DNA of 64,000 bases, from positions 1-64,000 of the forward strand of contig NZ_JANEYT010000025.1 in assembly GCF_024357955.1 (NCBI RefSeq), read 5' to 3'. Both the position numbers and the translations under genes were made by a program. The stretch is from Photobacterium pectinilyticum (GTDB lineage Bacteria > Pseudomonadota > Gammaproteobacteria > Enterobacterales > Vibrionaceae). Position 1 is the stretch's first letter; the number at the start of each line of letters is the position of its first letter. Of this stretch, positions 46,068 to 54,758 are shown piece by piece. The notes beneath the pieces were generated by a model, which did no database searches, was not told the DNA's origin, and saw only the letters and a list, made by a program, of their open reading frames with translations.

Positions 46068-47552
46068 TTAGCTCTCCTTTTTGCCAAATTGTTCTGACCA
46101 TCCCGGCCATAGCGTTGCAAAATCCATATACTCCTCGAGCATATCAGCAACTCGGTCGATGCCCTGTTCACGGATCAAATTAAAATCCGGCGAACACGTT
46201 GAAGTTAGACCAGCCCATTTTAAAATAGCATCACAGGCTTCTTGTTGCTCAAAAATACCGTGCAAGTAAGTACCAAACACCTGGTTATCAATACCAAACT
46301 TGCCGTCTTTGTTGCCAGCTAGACAAATTGGCGCATCTTGATCTACACCTTCTGTCACGCCAGCATGGATTTCATAGCCTCTGACAGGAACACTATCCTG
46401 ATCTGGTATTGTCAGGCTGCCTGTTACTTGCTTCAGCTGTTTATGAGGGGCCAATACTGTCGAAACTGATAAGTATCCAAGCCCCCAGCTTGTACCCGGC
46501 TCACCTTCAATACCATCGAGGTCCGCAATAGATTCACCCAGCATCTGGTAACCACCACAAATACCCATCACCTTACCGCCTAAGCGAAGATGACGGGCAA
46601 TTTGTTGGTCCCAACCTTGCTCCCTAAGGTAGTCCAAATCACTGCGAACACTTTTAGTCCCTGGAATAATAATAAGATCAGATGGCGGAATTTGCTGACC
46701 TTTACCGATAAATTGCATATTTACTTGCGGGTGCATGCGCAAAGGGTCAAAGTCAGTATGATTACTGACACGGGTTAGCACTGGTACCGACACCCTTAAT
46801 TGATCACCGTCTGCATCTACCTGCTGAACATCAATCGCATCCTCAGCCTCCAGCATCAGGCCATGCAGATAAGGTAGAACCCCCAACACTGGCTTACCGG
46901 TTTTTTGCTCCAGCCATTCCAGTCCCCCCTCCAGCAATTTGATATCACCGCGGAACCGGTTGATCACAAAACCTTTTACCCGTGCTTGCTCGCTTTCCGA
47001 CAGTAAGGCTAGTGTGCCATAAAGATGCGCAAACACGCCGCCACGGTCGATATCTGCCACAATGATCACCGGTACATCAGCCTCTTCGGCAAATCCCATG
47101 TTGGCAACATCATTTTCACGCAAGTTAATCTCGGCTGGACTGCCCGCCCCTTCGATAATAACGGTTTGGTATTCTTGCTGAAGAATACCGAAAGACTCCA
47201 TGATCGGGCCTAACACCACTTTTTTATAGTTGTGATAGCCCACTGCATCCATATCAGCCAAAGCCTTGCCCTGAACGATAACCTGCGCACCAATATCGGT
47301 ATTCGGTTTTAATAATACCGGGTTCATGTGTACTGTCGGCTCAATCTTTGCCGCCTGCGCCTGTACCGCTTGTGCACGGCCGATCTCTCCACCATCTTTG
47401 GTTACCGCACTGTTTAGTGCCATATTTTGTGACTTAAATGGGGCGACTTTAATATTCTTACGTGCTAATACACGGCACAGCCCTGCCACCAGCACACTCT
47501 TACCTGCGTCAGAGGTGGTTCCCTGAACCATTAAGCACTTATTATTCAACAA
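46068..47552 (-). CDS. cobQ: Cobyric acid synthase (glutamine-hydrolysing)
   Basis: A 494-aa enzyme from a TTG at 47552, chosen because TTTGGAG lies 5 nt upstream and the usual start [12 protein letters not shown] follows. The N-terminal ATPase domain has [56 protein letters not shown]. The C-terminal class I amidotransferase domain has [13 protein letters not shown] and the catalytic CGGYQMLG. It amidates the side chains b, d, e and g of adenosylcobyrinate. No cobalamin riboswitch was recognised upstream. It is an isolated cobalamin gene here. Confidence 0.9.
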   Translation of the reverse strand: MLNNKCLMVQGTTSDAGKSVLVAGLCRVLARKNIKVAPFKSQNMALNSAVTKDGGEIGRAQAVQAQAAKIEPTVHMNPVLLKPNTDIGAQVIVQGKALADMDAVGYHNYKKVVLGPIMESFGILQQEYQTVIIEGAGSPAEINLRENDVANMGFAEEADVPVIIVADIDRGGVFAHLYGTLALLSESEQARVKGFVINRFRGDIKLLEGGLEWLEQKTGKPVLGVLPYLHGLMLEAEDAIDVQQVDADGDQLRVSVPVLTRVSNHTDFDPLRMHPQVNMQFIGKGQQIPPSDLIIIPGTKSVRSDLDYLREQGWDQQIARHLRLGGKVMGICGGYQMLGESIADLDGIEGEPGTSWGLGYLSVSTVLAPHKQLKQVTGSLTIPDQDSVPVRGYEIHAGVTEGVDQDAPICLAGNKDGKFGIDNQVFGTYLHGIFEQQEACDAILKWAGLTSTCSPDFNLIREQGIDRVADMLEEYMDFATLWPGWSEQFGKKES

Positions 47553-47640
47553 TTTAACTCCAAACCATAAGAGACAAAAAAAACATGAGCATCTAATCAA
47601 TCACATTGAATTCAATCCAAAATTTCTGACTGTAGATTAT

Positions 47641-47676
47641 TTGGTACACTTTTTGGTACACAGAAGATTTGGTACA
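47641..47676 (+). repeat. Three direct repeats TTGGTACA
   Basis: TTGGTACA occurs at 47641-47648, 47653-47660 and 47669-47676, with 12- and 16-bp steps. They lie at the left edge of a degenerate mobile-element zone and could be an att or operator site. Confidence 0.5.
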
Positions 47677-47826
47677 AGTTGTTGCTCATTATTAGAAATA
47701 GCATCATACCATAATGGATTAAACTATAACTTTACTACCCATATATGCACTCATAATCACATCATTTCCTACGCAGCAGGAACAAACATCAATGGAAATA
47801 TTCAAACGTTAACTCCCCCCTCTTAC

Positions 47827-47952
47827 ATGCTCACACTTTATGTTTGGATTCAGCGTGATACTTTTGACTTACCTGCCTACAAAATTGTTAACCGCTATCA
47901 CTATCGCATTGTTGATGTGCAAGCGTATATCAATGACGGTGAAGTCAAATAA
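47827..47952 (+). pseudogene. AlpA/MerR-like DNA-binding protein remnant
   Basis: The C-terminal half of an AlpA-type phage regulator can be read from the ATG at 47827: WIQRDTFDLPAYKIVNRY then YRIVDVQAYINDG, equivalent to the wing and second helix of that family, but no first helix is present. Upstream sequence lacks a start with ribosome site. It appears to be the decayed end of an integrated element. Confidence 0.5.
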
Positions 47953-48411
47953 AGGAATCTGTTTGTAAAAATAACATGCCCTTCTGCCTAAGCGAAAACA
48001 GCCTAGGGCCACTCACAAACAATCCGAAATTAGATATCAACTCGTAACACTAAGTGAAAAACTTGGCTTTGCTTAAAACAAATTTTTTAATACAAAGTGA
48101 ACTTGTAAGCTTTTACTTTAGATGATGCCCGGTCGGACGTGTACCAGCACTTTAAAATCAATCACTTATGAAATATAACAAAAATATTCGGATAGATTTT
48201 AGGAAATTCAGACTGAAAATCGCTTTGAACTTTCCTAACTGAGGAGGCTATACAATCCAGTTAAATGGTGCGGCGTTCTATATATCCCCCCCCTAAATTA
48301 ACTAATGAGTTGTCCGCTCATACTCCATTCATATTTACCCCGACACCTCATCCTTCAAACATATCGAGCAAGAGATATAGTGAAGTAAACACAACCAGCG
48401 AGGCGAAACAC

Positions 48412-48663
48412 ATGGAGAATACAAAGTACCAAACAGTAGAAGAAATCATGCTCGTTTCAGGAGAAACCATTGCTCGCATGCTCGATATAACTGAAGAAAA
48501 GTTTGATAAACTAGTTAACACTGGGGTGTTCTTCTGCCCTACTTACCAGGTCGGAAACCTTAAGCGGTATAGCCTTAATGACGTAGTTGTCTTCATCAAC
48601 GGTTGTAAACTGCCCGAGGGAAATCGGTACGTGGCACCAGTTAGGCATGTTAAACAATATTAG
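48412..48663 (+). CDS. Small AlpA/MerR-like helix-turn-helix protein
   Basis: An 83-aa protein with GAGG 8 nt before the ATG at 48412. It contains a probable MerR-like HTH: VEEIMLVSGETIARMLDITEEKFDKLVNTGVF, a wing QVGNLKRYSLNDVVVFI, and the Asp-containing end of the AlpA/DNA-binding fold. This type of gene is common in prophages and integrative elements as an excisionase or regulator. An upstream in-frame extension is judged spurious. Confidence 0.6.
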   Translation: MENTKYQTVEEIMLVSGETIARMLDITEEKFDKLVNTGVFFCPTYQVGNLKRYSLNDVVVFINGCKLPEGNRYVAPVRHVKQY

Positions 48664-49490
48664 TGATCAGTAGCGTTAACCAATAGACAACTGAAAACAG
48701 GTTGAAGACTGCAACTTCGAACTATTATTGTGCATCTAGGTGAACTCCGGATTTTTAGCAAATACGTGCTCGCAACAGAGTATCCGCCCCATAATCCCAC
48801 GGGGCGAGTATTAATGACTGAAGTCCCAGAGAAGTAAAAGAGTTGTGAACTGGGTCTGGTTGGGCCAACTATTCCATGCAGTTAAATGACCTCTGGCAAA
48901 GCCGGAGGCTTATTAGATGACGCCCTCGAAGGGCTAAAGTAAGCGCCCAAGGCGCATTAAACTCCAAACTTCAACTGGTCACGGTGTCAATCCTGCTCTT
49001 CTTGAACTCGGATATACGCTCGTACCATTTTCTCATCAAGACCAACGGTTGAAACAAAATAACCTCTCGTCCAAAACGCCTCACCAGTGAAGTTTCTCTG
49101 TTTTCCTTTGAAGTTTCTGGCTATCGATATAGCACTTTTCCCTTTCATGTAACCAACTACATGTGAAACTGACAATTTGGGTGGAATACTGAGGCGCAAT
49201 GTACATAATCTTTCATCAAATATCCCTCTTCGATAACTATCTCTTGCCGTTGAACTAGCTCATGAAAGACATCACCAAGATGCTTTCTAATCGCACCAAA
49301 TATCACTTTCTGTCTTTTCTTGAAAATAAATACAATATGGTATTTACAATCCTATCGCATATGAGACAAACGTTTATAATATCGCATAGGTTATTCCTTC
49401 TTACCCTTGGTCAAGTTCAGAAGGTACCTATACCGCGGTAAAGGTAAAACCTATGCGAGTCTCCCCGGCATAGCCGGGGGTTTACCCATG
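48664..49490 (-). mobile_element. Degenerate IS200-type element
   Basis: A TnpA-only IS200 copy read on the minus strand. Its ends show the subterminal hairpins of this family: at the left CCTCTGGC-AAA-GCCGGAGG (48890-48908) plus two short ones (GCCCT-CGA-AGGGC and GCGCC-CAA-GGCGC, 48922-48955), and at the right CCCCGGC-ATA-GCCGGGG (49463-49479). The element proper probably runs from about 48880 to 49490. Bases 48664-48880 hold no gene. Confidence 0.75.
48987..49390 (-). pseudogene. IS200-family transposase TnpA, inactivated
   Basis: The 3' part (48987-49199) reads SIPPKLSVSHVVGYMKGKSAISIARNF, then TGEAFWTRGYFVSTVGLDEKMVRAYIRVQEEQD, the standard IS200 TnpA C-terminus with the catalytic Tyr region. 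The 5' part (to about 49390) is in a second frame with YHIVFIFKKRQKVIFG, a TAG where Trp is expected, and YVH in place of the HUH metal motif HVH. At least three lesions: nonsense codon, His-to-Tyr change and a frameshift near 49200. Confidence 0.8.
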
Positions 49491-49740
49491 ATTAATTAGT
49501 AAGGCGTATAGAGCAGACTAATTCCTAGGCATTTCTGAGTTACTATTTTTGCTAACTTAACAGATGATTAATTATTTCAAACAACTTTATAGCATGCATT
49601 TGTCTCAGCTAACTTTCAGCGCTCAGGTCAGTCGGCCTGGAATAAGTGTTAGTGATATCACAGAACGAAATTTAAAGTATAAACCTTAACCAAACTGTGA
49701 CTCATGATGCATAAAATTCATACAAATTAGCTGTAATATC

Positions 49741-49757
49741 CTAATGTCCTACATTAG
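49741..49757. promoter_or_regulatory. Palindromic operator upstream of the GntR gene
   Basis: CTAATGTCCTACATTAG is a perfect 7-bp inverted repeat with a 3-bp spacer; the GT-N3-AC core matches FadR/GntR operators. It is 26 bp before the gntR start, so it is likely autoregulatory. Confidence 0.65.
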
Positions 49758-49782
49758 AACACTGCAGAAAAGGAGCACCTGA

Positions 49783-50475
49783 ATGTTCAACGTGGAAAAA
49801 AATGAAACGGTATCTTCGTTAATCGTCAAGCAGGTGATCAAGAAGATCGACTGCGGTGAGCTAAAAGAAGGCGATACCCTCCCCATAGAACGGGAGCTAG
49901 CAGAACTATTTGGGGCGAGCCGTAATACCGTTCGAGAAGCCTTGAGGGTACTTGAAACTTACGGTGTCGTCAGAACTTCCGTCCGGAAACCACCAATGAT
50001 TGTTAGAGACAACTTGAAGGCCAGTGTTGCTATTGCTTCTATACGTTTTGGACAAAGCGAAAAGCAATTCCATGAAATGCGTAAATTAAGGCAAGTCGTT
50101 GAACTGAGCCTAGTGGATAATATTTTCGAGCATATAACTGATGATGACATAGTAACCCTGAAGTATATAAACAATGAATTAAAAGCAGCCTCTTGTAATA
50201 CTATCTCATCCCAACTTGATTTTGATTTTCATAACAAGTTAGTTTCCATTTCGCAAAACTCAATCTCTTGCGTTATCTATTTGTCATTATCAGAACAAAT
50301 CAAAAACATTATGCAGATAGGTAACAACATAAATGAATCTAACGAAGAAGCCTATTTAGGGCACGAGAGAGTTATCCAATCATTAATTGATAGAGACCGT
50401 GACCTATTTCGAAGATATTTATCCGATCATTTTGAATACAGTCAGGAGATGCTTAAACAAACCATTGTCGCTTAA
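49783..50475 (+). CDS. GntR-family regulator (FadR subfamily)
   Basis: A 230-aa regulator. Winged-helix HTH residues about 10-75: LKEGDTLPIERELAELFGASRNTVREALRVLETYG. FCD-type ligand domain follows (EMRKLRQVVELSLVDNIF; DFHNKLVSIS; GHERVIQSLIDRD). FadR-subfamily regulators commonly control sugar-acid, aldonate or lactate catabolism. AAGGAG lies 7 nt before the ATG and a palindromic operator 26 bp upstream. It probably controls the dehydratase-symporter-RraA unit downstream. Confidence 0.88.
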   Translation: MFNVEKNETVSSLIVKQVIKKIDCGELKEGDTLPIERELAELFGASRNTVREALRVLETYGVVRTSVRKPPMIVRDNLKASVAIASIRFGQSEKQFHEMRKLRQVVELSLVDNIFEHITDDDIVTLKYINNELKAASCNTISSQLDFDFHNKLVSISQNSISCVIYLSLSEQIKNIMQIGNNINESNEEAYLGHERVIQSLIDRDRDLFRRYLSDHFEYSQEMLKQTIVA

Positions 50476-50493
50476 ACGCTAGTCAACCTTTAA

Positions 50494-50513
50494 GCCACGC
50501 GTATCAGCGTGGC
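50494..50513 (+). terminator. Hairpin after gntR
   Basis: Seven-bp GC-rich stem GCCACGC / GCGTGGC with a 6-nt loop; no T-run follows, so it may attenuate rather than fully stop transcription into the dehydratase gene. Confidence 0.5.
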
Positions 50514-50630
50514 ATAGCGAAAAATAACAAATATGCTGGGTCCTTCGGCAGGGACATTTATACCCGAAACAACACTATTTAATTTTTTTTGGTTATTCAG
50601 AGCAACGTTGATATGTGTAAAGGAGGGAAA

Positions 50631-52352
50631 ATGAAAAAAACACACCGCAGCCAAGAATGGTTCGGAAGAGCAGATAAATCAGGGTTCATCAGTCGGAGCT
50701 GGATGAAAAATCAAGGGTACCCGAACGATATATTTGATGGCCGGCCAGTTATTGGTATCTGCAATACCTGGTCAGATCTAACCCCTTGCAACGCTCACCT
50801 CCGAGACTTGGCAGAGAGGGTCAAATATGGGGTTCTGGAAGCTGGGGGGGTTCCTTTTGAATTCCCAGCTATGTCATTGGGTGAGGCACTGATGAAGCCA
50901 ACCACAATGCTCTACCGAAACCTTGCAAGCATGGATGTGGAAGAGAGTATCAGGGCTAACCCCATAGACGGCGTAGTGTTACTTGTGAATTGCGACAAAA
51001 CGACCCCATCTTGCTTGATGGGGGCTGCAAGTGTCGATATACCCACCATTGCTGTAAGTGGTGGGGCAATGCTCAACGGAAAGTACAAAGGCAGGGATAT
51101 CGGCTCAGGCACAGATCTGTGGAAGTTTAGTGAGGAGCTGCGCTCAGGTATTATTTCCCAAGATGAGTTTGACGCCATCGAGAACTCAATGTCACGCTCC
51201 AATGGTGCCTGCAACACAATGGGGACCGCATCGAGCATGGCTTGCATGGTAGAAGCACTGGGGATGACCCTTCCAAACGGAGCCACAATCCCAGCAGTGG
51301 ATGCTGAACGCCGGCGTATTGCTCAACTCGCAGGCCGTCGTATTGTGGGTATGGTAAAAGAGGATCTCAGGATCTCTCACATACTCACCCGGGAAGCGTT
51401 AGAGAACGCAATTATGTGTAATGCGGCCATTGGCGGGTCAACGAACTTCATCCTGCACTTGCAAGCTATTGCTGGCCGACTTGGCATACCGCTGGATCTG
51501 ACTCAATTTGATAAACTCAGCGCTGATATACCGCTGATGGCAAACCTCAAACCTTCTGGTGATTTCTTAATGGAAGACTTCCACTATGCGGGTGGGCTTG
51601 GCGCATTGATCACCAATCTGCAAAATATTCTCCACAAACAGGTTATTCAGGCAAACGGTAAGACCTTACAGGAAAACTACGCATCTTTTCCTACTTACAA
51701 TGACAATGTTATATCAACCTTTGAGCGTCCTTTTCAAACCAATTCTGGCACAGCCGTTCTGAAAGGCTCCCTCGCACCTAGTGGGGCTATTATCAAAACA
51801 TCAGCAGCCTCACCGGAATTATTGTCCGTTAAACAAAAATGCTATGTATTCGAAAATATCGAACAATATAACCAGCAGATAAATGCCCCTGATTTACCGG
51901 TTGACCAAGATACCATTCTGGTGCTTAAAGATGCCGGCGTGAAAGGTTATCCAGGCATGCCAGAAGTCGGCAACTTTGGTTTACCTAAAAAGCTTCTGCA
52001 GCAAGGCGTAAGAGATATGGTTCGTATATCCGATGGAAGGATGTCAGGCACAGCATTTGGAACAATCGTGTTGCATGTCAGTCCTGAATCTGCTGATGGC
52101 GGACCTCTGGCACATGTCCAAACCGGTGATGTTATCGAAATGGATGTTGCTGAAAGGAAGCTTAATCTCTGTATCTCAGACGAAGAGCTAACAAAAAGAA
52201 AAGAAAGTTGGGCCCCCCCCTCACCCAAAGCGACCCGAGGCTACGCCAAACTTTATATTAACACGGTGCAACCATCGCACCTTGGAGGCGACCTTGACTT
52301 CTTAGTTGGGGGAAGTGGCTCAGAAATAAAGCGAGAACCGCACCCAGAATAA
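50631..52352 (+). CDS. IlvD/Edd-family sugar-acid dehydratase
   Basis: A 573-aa enzyme; ATG at 50631 has AAGGAGG 4 nt upstream, and upstream in-frame starts were rejected. Three cluster cysteines are visible: Cys53 (TPCNAH), Cys121 (NCDKTTPS) and Cys194 (GACNTMGTASSMAC). MSRSNG, GGSTNFILHLQAIAGR and SDGRMSGTAFGTIVLHVSPE are family motifs. The N-terminus RSQEWFGRADKSGFISRSWMKNQG and overall order resemble arabonate/xylonate/galactonate dehydratases more than IlvD, and no branched-chain amino acid gene is near. Predicted reaction: dehydration of an aldonic acid to a 2-keto-3-deoxy acid. Substrate unproven. Confidence 0.88.
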   Translation: MKKTHRSQEWFGRADKSGFISRSWMKNQGYPNDIFDGRPVIGICNTWSDLTPCNAHLRDLAERVKYGVLEAGGVPFEFPAMSLGEALMKPTTMLYRNLASMDVEESIRANPIDGVVLLVNCDKTTPSCLMGAASVDIPTIAVSGGAMLNGKYKGRDIGSGTDLWKFSEELRSGIISQDEFDAIENSMSRSNGACNTMGTASSMACMVEALGMTLPNGATIPAVDAERRRIAQLAGRRIVGMVKEDLRISHILTREALENAIMCNAAIGGSTNFILHLQAIAGRLGIPLDLTQFDKLSADIPLMANLKPSGDFLMEDFHYAGGLGALITNLQNILHKQVIQANGKTLQENYASFPTYNDNVISTFERPFQTNSGTAVLKGSLAPSGAIIKTSAASPELLSVKQKCYVFENIEQYNQQINAPDLPVDQDTILVLKDAGVKGYPGMPEVGNFGLPKKLLQQGVRDMVRISDGRMSGTAFGTIVLHVSPESADGGPLAHVQTGDVIEMDVAERKLNLCISDEELTKRKESWAPPSPKATRGYAKLYINTVQPSHLGGDLDFLVGGSGSEIKREPHPE

Positions 52353-52450
52353 TATGTTTTTTGTCCCCTCCCCAATAACGAGCAAATAAATAATGCGAAC
52401 TTGACGAACAAGTTTGCAGGTATTCAAACATCCAAAAAGGTGAAACTATT

Positions 52451-53890
52451 ATGGACAATGTTACTTTTATTATTGTGTTTGGACTCTACCTCATAGGTAT
52501 AACCGGGTTTGGTATTTGGGTTTCCCGAAAACATAAATCCGGTGAAGACTTCTTACTCGCCGGCCGAAGTCTTGGCGCATTTCTCTTAATGGGCACAACA
52601 ATCGCCACCTGTATCGGTACGGGTTCCACTATGGGGGCCGTTGGAACAGGCTACAATAACGGCTGGCTTGGTGCTGTCTATGGCTTAGCGGTTGGCATCG
52701 GTCTAATCGCCACGGCAATATTTTTTGCTGACTCCAGGGAAAAACGCTTCGTCACTATGTCCGAAGAAGTGGCATTTTATTATGGAGGGAATAAATCTAT
52801 GAAGTCAGTTGTTGGTGTCCTGGTGTTTCTCGCCTCTGTTGGTTGGTTGGGCGGCCATATAGTCGGCGGTGGTATGTACTTATCATGGGCAACCGGTATT
52901 GATCTAACAACAGCAAAGATAATCACTGCTATTGGTTTTGGCCTATTCACAGTAATCGGCGGTTATGTCGCAGTTGTATGGACAGATACCATTATGGCGT
53001 TTGTGCTGTTCTTCGGGTTCCTGATCATGGCCGGTGTGTCGGTTTACCTTGTCGGTGGGATTAGTCCCCTTGAAGAAGTGGCTGGCGGGCGTATTTTATC
53101 TTTTGGTATTGATAATATGGGTTGGGGAGCGTTCCTGGCTATTATTGTAGCGAGTTCCATTAGCATCATCGCCACCCCATCAATTCGCCAACGCATTTAC
53201 TCAGGCAAAGACACCAAAACCATTAAGAAAAGCTTTATTGTCTCCGGTATTGTTTGTGCCATGTTTGCATTTATCCCTGCTATTGTCGGGGTATCAGCCT
53301 CAATACTCATTCCCGACCTAGACAAAGCCAATTTCGCATTCCCCCAAATGGCTGCGACCATTTTGACCCCAGCTGTTGGCTTGCTTGTAGTAATCGCTGG
53401 CCTATCAGCAACCATGTCTTCAGCCAGTTCTGATGCAATGGCAGGAACATCAATTCTTGTCCGTGACCTATATCCTGTCCTAACAAAAGGTAAACAAGCA
53501 CCTAGTGATTTGGTCGTGAAAATTTCACGGTTCAGCCTCGTCATCACTATCGTAACAGCCCTCTTGTTCTCGATAACAGCAAACGACGTTCTCTCTTACC
53601 TAACCAAGATGCTTTCAACCATCACAACAGGCTTAGCTATCGCAATAATACTCGGCAGGTTTTGGCCCCGTGCGACCTGGCAAGGCGGTTTGGCCTCAAT
53701 TTTCGGCGGTTCCCTCACCTCGTTGGCTGTAATGACGTTCCCTACATTATCAAATGCGGTTGGGCACCCTGCTGTACCGGCATTAGTCATGGCAATTCTC
53801 TGTGGTGTGATTGTGAGCCTATCTACCAGACGGGAGGATTTCGACCCGGAAGAAGTTTTGATGCAATTAAAAGAAGAAAGAACAATTTAA
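52451..53890 (+). CDS. Sodium:solute symporter (SSS family)
   Basis: A 479-aa protein with about 13 predicted helices: FGIWVSRKHKSGEDFLLAGRSLG, GTGYNNGWLGAVYGL, and the family motif SASSDAMAGTSILVRDLY in the middle (about residues 324-341). AAAGGTG lies 8 nt before the ATG. SSS proteins take up sugars, sugar acids, amino acids or acetate with Na+. Flanked by the dehydratase and RraA-type genes, it probably imports the sugar acid that they degrade. Confidence 0.88.
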   Translation: MDNVTFIIVFGLYLIGITGFGIWVSRKHKSGEDFLLAGRSLGAFLLMGTTIATCIGTGSTMGAVGTGYNNGWLGAVYGLAVGIGLIATAIFFADSREKRFVTMSEEVAFYYGGNKSMKSVVGVLVFLASVGWLGGHIVGGGMYLSWATGIDLTTAKIITAIGFGLFTVIGGYVAVVWTDTIMAFVLFFGFLIMAGVSVYLVGGISPLEEVAGGRILSFGIDNMGWGAFLAIIVASSISIIATPSIRQRIYSGKDTKTIKKSFIVSGIVCAMFAFIPAIVGVSASILIPDLDKANFAFPQMAATILTPAVGLLVVIAGLSATMSSASSDAMAGTSILVRDLYPVLTKGKQAPSDLVVKISRFSLVITIVTALLFSITANDVLSYLTKMLSTITTGLAIAIILGRFWPRATWQGGLASIFGGSLTSLAVMTFPTLSNAVGHPAVPALVMAILCGVIVSLSTRREDFDPEEVLMQLKEERTI

Positions 53891-53899
53891 GGAGAATAA

Positions 53900-54589
53900 A
53901 TGTCTATGAAATGGAACAATGATACTGAGTTATTCAAGTTGGCCAAAGAGAAGTTATTTGTCGCTTTGGTCGGTGATATTTTAGATAAAATGGGATACCA
54001 CCATCAATTTCTATCACCTCAATTGAAACCGATACGGAATGATATGGTGATCATTGGCCGTGCCATGCCGGTACTCGAAGCAGATTTTTACGGCGATCAC
54101 CCCGGTCATTCTGAAATCACTCAACAACCATTTGGTCGTATGTTTGAAGCCCTCGATGACCTGAAAGAGAACGAGGTGTATATCTGTTCAGGCAGCTCAC
54201 ACCGATATGCATTGTGGGGAGGGCTAATGTCAACCCGTGCTTTACAATGTGGTGCTGCAGGCGCAGTTGTGCATGGCTTTCATCGGGACACCAACGAGAT
54301 TGAACGTCTTAATTTTCCTGTTGCCTCCTTTGGGAGTTATGCCCAAGATCAAGGCGTGCGAGGAAAGGTTATTGACTGGCGAGTACCTATTGAAGTTGAT
54401 GGTGTATCAGTCAAAAATGGCGACATTATTTTTGGAGACCGAGATGGTGTCCTAGTTATCCCACAAGAAGCGGCAACCGAAGCCTTTCAGGGAGCATTTG
54501 AGAAGGCTGAGGGTGAAAATGAAGTGCTTCAAGCTCTGGAAAAAGGTATGACAACTGTCGAGGCTTTCCAAAAGTTCGGGATTATGTAA
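53900..54589 (+). CDS. RraA-family protein, putative 2-keto-acid aldolase
   Basis: A 229-aa protein of the RraA/HMG aldolase fold, GGAG 5 nt before the ATG. RraA-type motifs: VALVGDILDKMG, GGLMSTRALQCGAAGAVVHGFHRDTNEI (the metal-binding Arg-Asp region) and GDIIFGDRDGVLVIP. Relatives act as 4-hydroxy-4-methyl-2-oxoglutarate/oxaloacetate aldolases or RNase E regulators; the operon context with a sugar-acid dehydratase suggests an aldolase on the 2-keto-3-deoxy product. Last gene of the unit. Confidence 0.8.
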   Translation: MSMKWNNDTELFKLAKEKLFVALVGDILDKMGYHHQFLSPQLKPIRNDMVIIGRAMPVLEADFYGDHPGHSEITQQPFGRMFEALDDLKENEVYICSGSSHRYALWGGLMSTRALQCGAAGAVVHGFHRDTNEIERLNFPVASFGSYAQDQGVRGKVIDWRVPIEVDGVSVKNGDIIFGDRDGVLVIPQEAATEAFQGAFEKAEGENEVLQALEKGMTTVEAFQKFGIM

Positions 54590-54602
54590 TAGTATTGAAA
54601 AG

Positions 54603-54642
54603 AGGCAAGCGCAGTGCTTATCGATTTTGCGTTTGCCTTTTA
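54603..54642 (+). terminator. Terminator after the RraA-type gene
   Basis: Eleven-bp stem AGGCAAGCGCA / TGCGTTTGCCT with one wobble pair, 14-nt loop, T-run TTTTAT. Sequence 54643-54758 has no gene; another hairpin CCAGCCA / TGGCTGG lies at 54727-54749. Confidence 0.8.
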
Positions 54643-54758
54643 TCAGTGAGATGATTTTAAGCAAACCATCAACAGCTCTAGGTCAGCATTGATCACAAGG
54701 TCATGACCTGCTCCCCGCTTTCTAATCCAGCCATCCTATATGTGGCTGGCCAGGATCA

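Noticed and set aside
47641..47826. Full 103-codon reading frame covering the direct repeats
   Set aside because: The first two-thirds shows no protein character and starts inside the repeats; only the last 42 codons resemble an AlpA-type protein.
48265..48411. N-terminal extension of the small HTH protein
   Set aside because: The upstream in-frame part lacks a ribosome site and is Pro/Ser/Thr-rich without structure; the ATG at 48412 with GAGG is a better start.
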